NCBI GenBank assembly: GCA_016720685.1
Contig: JADKKC010000005.1
Coordinates: forward strand, 1 to 64,000
Source: Zoogloea sp.
GTDB lineage: Bacteria > Pseudomonadota > Gammaproteobacteria > Burkholderiales > Rhodocyclaceae
DNA length: 64,000 nucleotides
Direction: 5' to 3'
Below are positions 62,347 to 64,000 of the stretch, piece after piece; positions within the stretch are counted from its first letter, which is position 1, and every line of letters starts with the position of its first letter. Below the pieces are notes generated by a model. That model was not told the origin of the DNA, ran no database searches, and worked only from the letters and a program-made list of their open reading frames with translations. Made by a program: the position numbers and the translations under genes.

Positions 62347-63099
62347 CTACTCGTCGTATTCACAACAGGTTTTATCCGCCAAGTAAGTTCGGCCACAGCA
62401 CTCGCATTCGGCGGCGTCAATATCTGTGTTGCAACAAAAGCAAAATGGTTTGTCGTGATAGCCAATGACCAGGAATTCTTGCCTGCAAATCGGGCAATCT
62501 AGCGTTCCACGAAATTCATCGGGTGTATCAACCTCTTCCTCGCTCCATTGCGGCCAGCGTTGGTGCATCCAGCGTTCAAGGCGATGGCTGGCAATCCAGT
62601 AAAGGTCGCGCCTGTCGTAGACGTGATCCTGGATGGCGCGTAGTCGCTCAGGTGTCAGGTCGTCAGCCAGTTTTTCATTGAGTACTTCGCCGACGAAAAA
62701 CAGGATAAAGGCCAGCGATTCCGACAGTGTTTTGTCGTCCTCATCCTTATGGTCGTAACGGTGGTGCTCAATGCGATTTCTACGGCCCTGCATCTTCTCG
62801 ATCACTTCACGCGACTGCTTGAAAAGTCCAAGCTCAAGGTTATCGAGACGGTTCATCGCCTCTTTCGCGCCGACCGTGATTGAGTCGTCTTTAACGGGCT
62901 TGTCGATATCCCGATAAATAAGCAGGGGGTTGACGCGATAAAGTTGCTCCTTGAGGAAAAGCTCTATCGCATGAAAAACCGTCATGATGGCGTGTTTCCG
63001 GCTCGAATAGCTCGAATCACGCATGAAGTAGTCGATCCCGACCTGAAGCGAATCAATCGCGTTCAAATAGATTTCACTACGTTGGTTGACTATCCGCAT
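62347..63099 (-). CDS. HEPN-like protein with C-terminal cysteine-rich zinc module
   Basis: This 250-residue protein has a helical N-terminal two-thirds with AIMTVFHAIELFLKEQLYRV and VIEKMQGRRNRIEHHRYDHK. RNRIEH fits the R-x4-6-H motif of HEPN RNases. The C-terminus holds paired cysteines: LDCPICRQEFLVIG, FCFCCNTDID, AECECCGRTYLADKTCC, likely two zinc ribbons. HEPN proteins in defence loci are often toxins or RNases triggered on infection. It lies 5 bp after the DUF4391 gene and 54 bp before mod, so it is a member of the same operon. I do not know this combination as a named defence component. Confidence 0.6.
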   Translation of the reverse strand: MRIVNQRSEIYLNAIDSLQVGIDYFMRDSSYSSRKHAIMTVFHAIELFLKEQLYRVNPLLIYRDIDKPVKDDSITVGAKEAMNRLDNLELGLFKQSREVIEKMQGRRNRIEHHRYDHKDEDDKTLSESLAFILFFVGEVLNEKLADDLTPERLRAIQDHVYDRRDLYWIASHRLERWMHQRWPQWSEEEVDTPDEFRGTLDCPICRQEFLVIGYHDKPFCFCCNTDIDAAECECCGRTYLADKTCCEYDE

Positions 63100-63104
63100 T
63101 GTCC

Positions 63105-63875
63105 TTACAGTTTTCCAAGGATCACCCCCAATTCACCTTGAATTCGCTTGATTTCGAGGTTCAATTCCACCTGTCTGGCAACCTGCCTCTCCTTGGAGGC
63201 TAAGCCTCTGAGACGGCCAAGTTCTGTTTGCAGTTGTTTCGATTCCAACAGTGCCTGATGGCGTTCTGCCGCGTGTTCGCGGGATGACGAAAGAGCGAAG
63301 ACACCTGTAACAAAGCCGGTTTGCAAGGCGATCACGGTATCCATCCAACCTTGGTAAAGCGCGTAGAGGGACAGGCGCGGCTGCTTTTCGAGCGAGAGGG
63401 CATCGACGAACTGCTGTATCAGGTCCGGTCGCTCCGGGGAATGCAGGTTGGCCTCCAGTACATCGCCGTCCAGCACGGTTTTTCCGGCTTCGTTTTGCGC
63501 CCAGCGTTTATGTGCCAGCGAGATGCTGACACCGGCCTGAGAGTGCGCCATCAAAAAAGTGGGATAGGGAATGGCACGATGCACCAACTCGGCGATGCGG
63601 TTGGCCTTGGCTTCCGGGCGCAGGTTGATGCTCAGGATGGCGATTTCAAGGTAATCACGCGCTTCGTCCTGATAGGCAGGAATACCGACCGTCACTGGCT
63701 TCAGAGCGGCCAGCCAATGGATGTCGTCGATTCCATCGGTAATGGCGCGTTTATCCGTGGTTGTCGGTGCCCCCGTTTCGACCAGCATTTTCTTGGGAAT
63801 ACGCTGGTTGACCGCAGCACTCTCTGGAAAGCCCAGGGCAGCGACGAGGCGCGGAAGATCGACACTGACGGTCAA
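63105..63875 (-). CDS. DUF4391 protein of type III restriction locus
   Basis: This 256-residue protein begins at TTG 63875 (TVSVDLPRLVAALGFPESAA) and has RIPKKMLVETGAPTTTDKRA, DGIDDIHWLAALKPVTVGIP and LEIAILSINLRPEAKANRIA with LVHRAIPYPTFLMA, the DUF4391 pattern. A coiled coil follows toward the C-terminus (ALLESKQLQTELGRLRGLAS...). These proteins are found between a helicase and a type III Mod. The start overlaps the upstream stop (TTGA). Function unknown. Confidence 0.75.
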   Translation of the reverse strand: MTVSVDLPRLVAALGFPESAAVNQRIPKKMLVETGAPTTTDKRAITDGIDDIHWLAALKPVTVGIPAYQDEARDYLEIAILSINLRPEAKANRIAELVHRAIPYPTFLMAHSQAGVSISLAHKRWAQNEAGKTVLDGDVLEANLHSPERPDLIQQFVDALSLEKQPRLSLYALYQGWMDTVIALQTGFVTGVFALSSSREHAAERHQALLESKQLQTELGRLRGLASKERQVARQVELNLEIKRIQGELGVILGKL

Positions 63876-64000
63876 TTCACTTGCCCCGGCAGGATCACCA
63901 TGTAGGCGATGACCTCAAAATCGTTACTGCCAGCGAACTCGCCTTTCAAGGCATGGGTTCCGCCCGGCAAAAACAGGCTGGCAATTGCCCTTTCTTCACT
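63872..64000 (-). CDS. C-terminal end of an upstream gene, probably a helicase (partial)
   Basis: A minus-strand frame open to the window end encodes SEERAIASLFLPGGTHALKG followed by FEVIAYMVILPGQVN and stops, overlapping the DUF4391 start. Loci with DUF4391 and type III Mod/Res usually have an SNF2/SF2 helicase gene here, so I suggest that; the 42 residues seen do not identify it alone. Confidence 0.45.
   Translation of the reverse strand, partial: SEERAIASLFLPGGTHALKGEFAGSNDFEVIAYMVILPGQVN

Overview
The window is chromosomal DNA of a GC-rich betaproteobacterium, most likely of the order Rhodocyclales. I infer this from the gene content and order: an mla phospholipid-transport operon, an ABC exporter, a BolA-type gene, murA, a his operon, hinT and tatABC in one run, plus the rpsU-yqeY-dnaG-rpoD block, a PEP-CTERM protein and a giant FHA-like adhesin. 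No species is assigned.

Layout. 1-10054 is the 3' part of a giant secreted beta-helix adhesin with two arrays of near-identical repeats (432 bp and 333 bp units). A lytic transglycosylase follows with overlapping stop and start. 11068-14028 is a small decayed integrative island next to a tRNA-Ile2(CAU) gene. It has 25-bp direct repeats at its ends, an internally deleted integrase, a HigB-HigA-HigA module, an AlpA-like regulator and a second toxin-antitoxin pair. 14144-46000 is housekeeping sequence: rpoD, dnaG, yqeY, rpsU, tsaD, plsY, folB, an H-NS protein, a YbaK deacylase, an alkyltransferase, proA, holA, lptE, leuS, mlaFEDACB, an ABC-2 exporter, ibaG, murA, rnk, hisGD-(hisC inverted)-BHAFIE, hinT and tatABC. 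46244-46960 encodes a PEP-CTERM protein.

From about 47500 to the window end the DNA is accessory. It begins with a resolvase tail, toxin-antitoxin genes and what looks like a toxin gene cut in two by an inversion. Next come an unknown gene with an IS5-family insertion just upstream, and a small phage- or plasmid-like segment (AlpA-like regulator and a candidate replication protein). The last 9 kb, on the minus strand, is a tightly packed defence operon: helicase C-terminus (cut by the window end), DUF4391 protein, HEPN/zinc-ribbon protein, type III Mod methyltransferase, RhuM-like protein, type III Res nuclease-helicase, and a pair resembling Kiwa KwaA/KwaB.

A strong caveat affects the whole window. 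Many genes, including the essential leuS, carry single-base indels, mostly deletions in short homopolymers, and an ABC ATPase has an in-frame amber codon. The presence of the same lesion type in leuS suggests that many of the apparent pseudogenes are sequencing or assembly errors, so broken accessory genes here should not be called dead without resequencing. All functional calls come from reading motifs and family resemblance; no database search was run.
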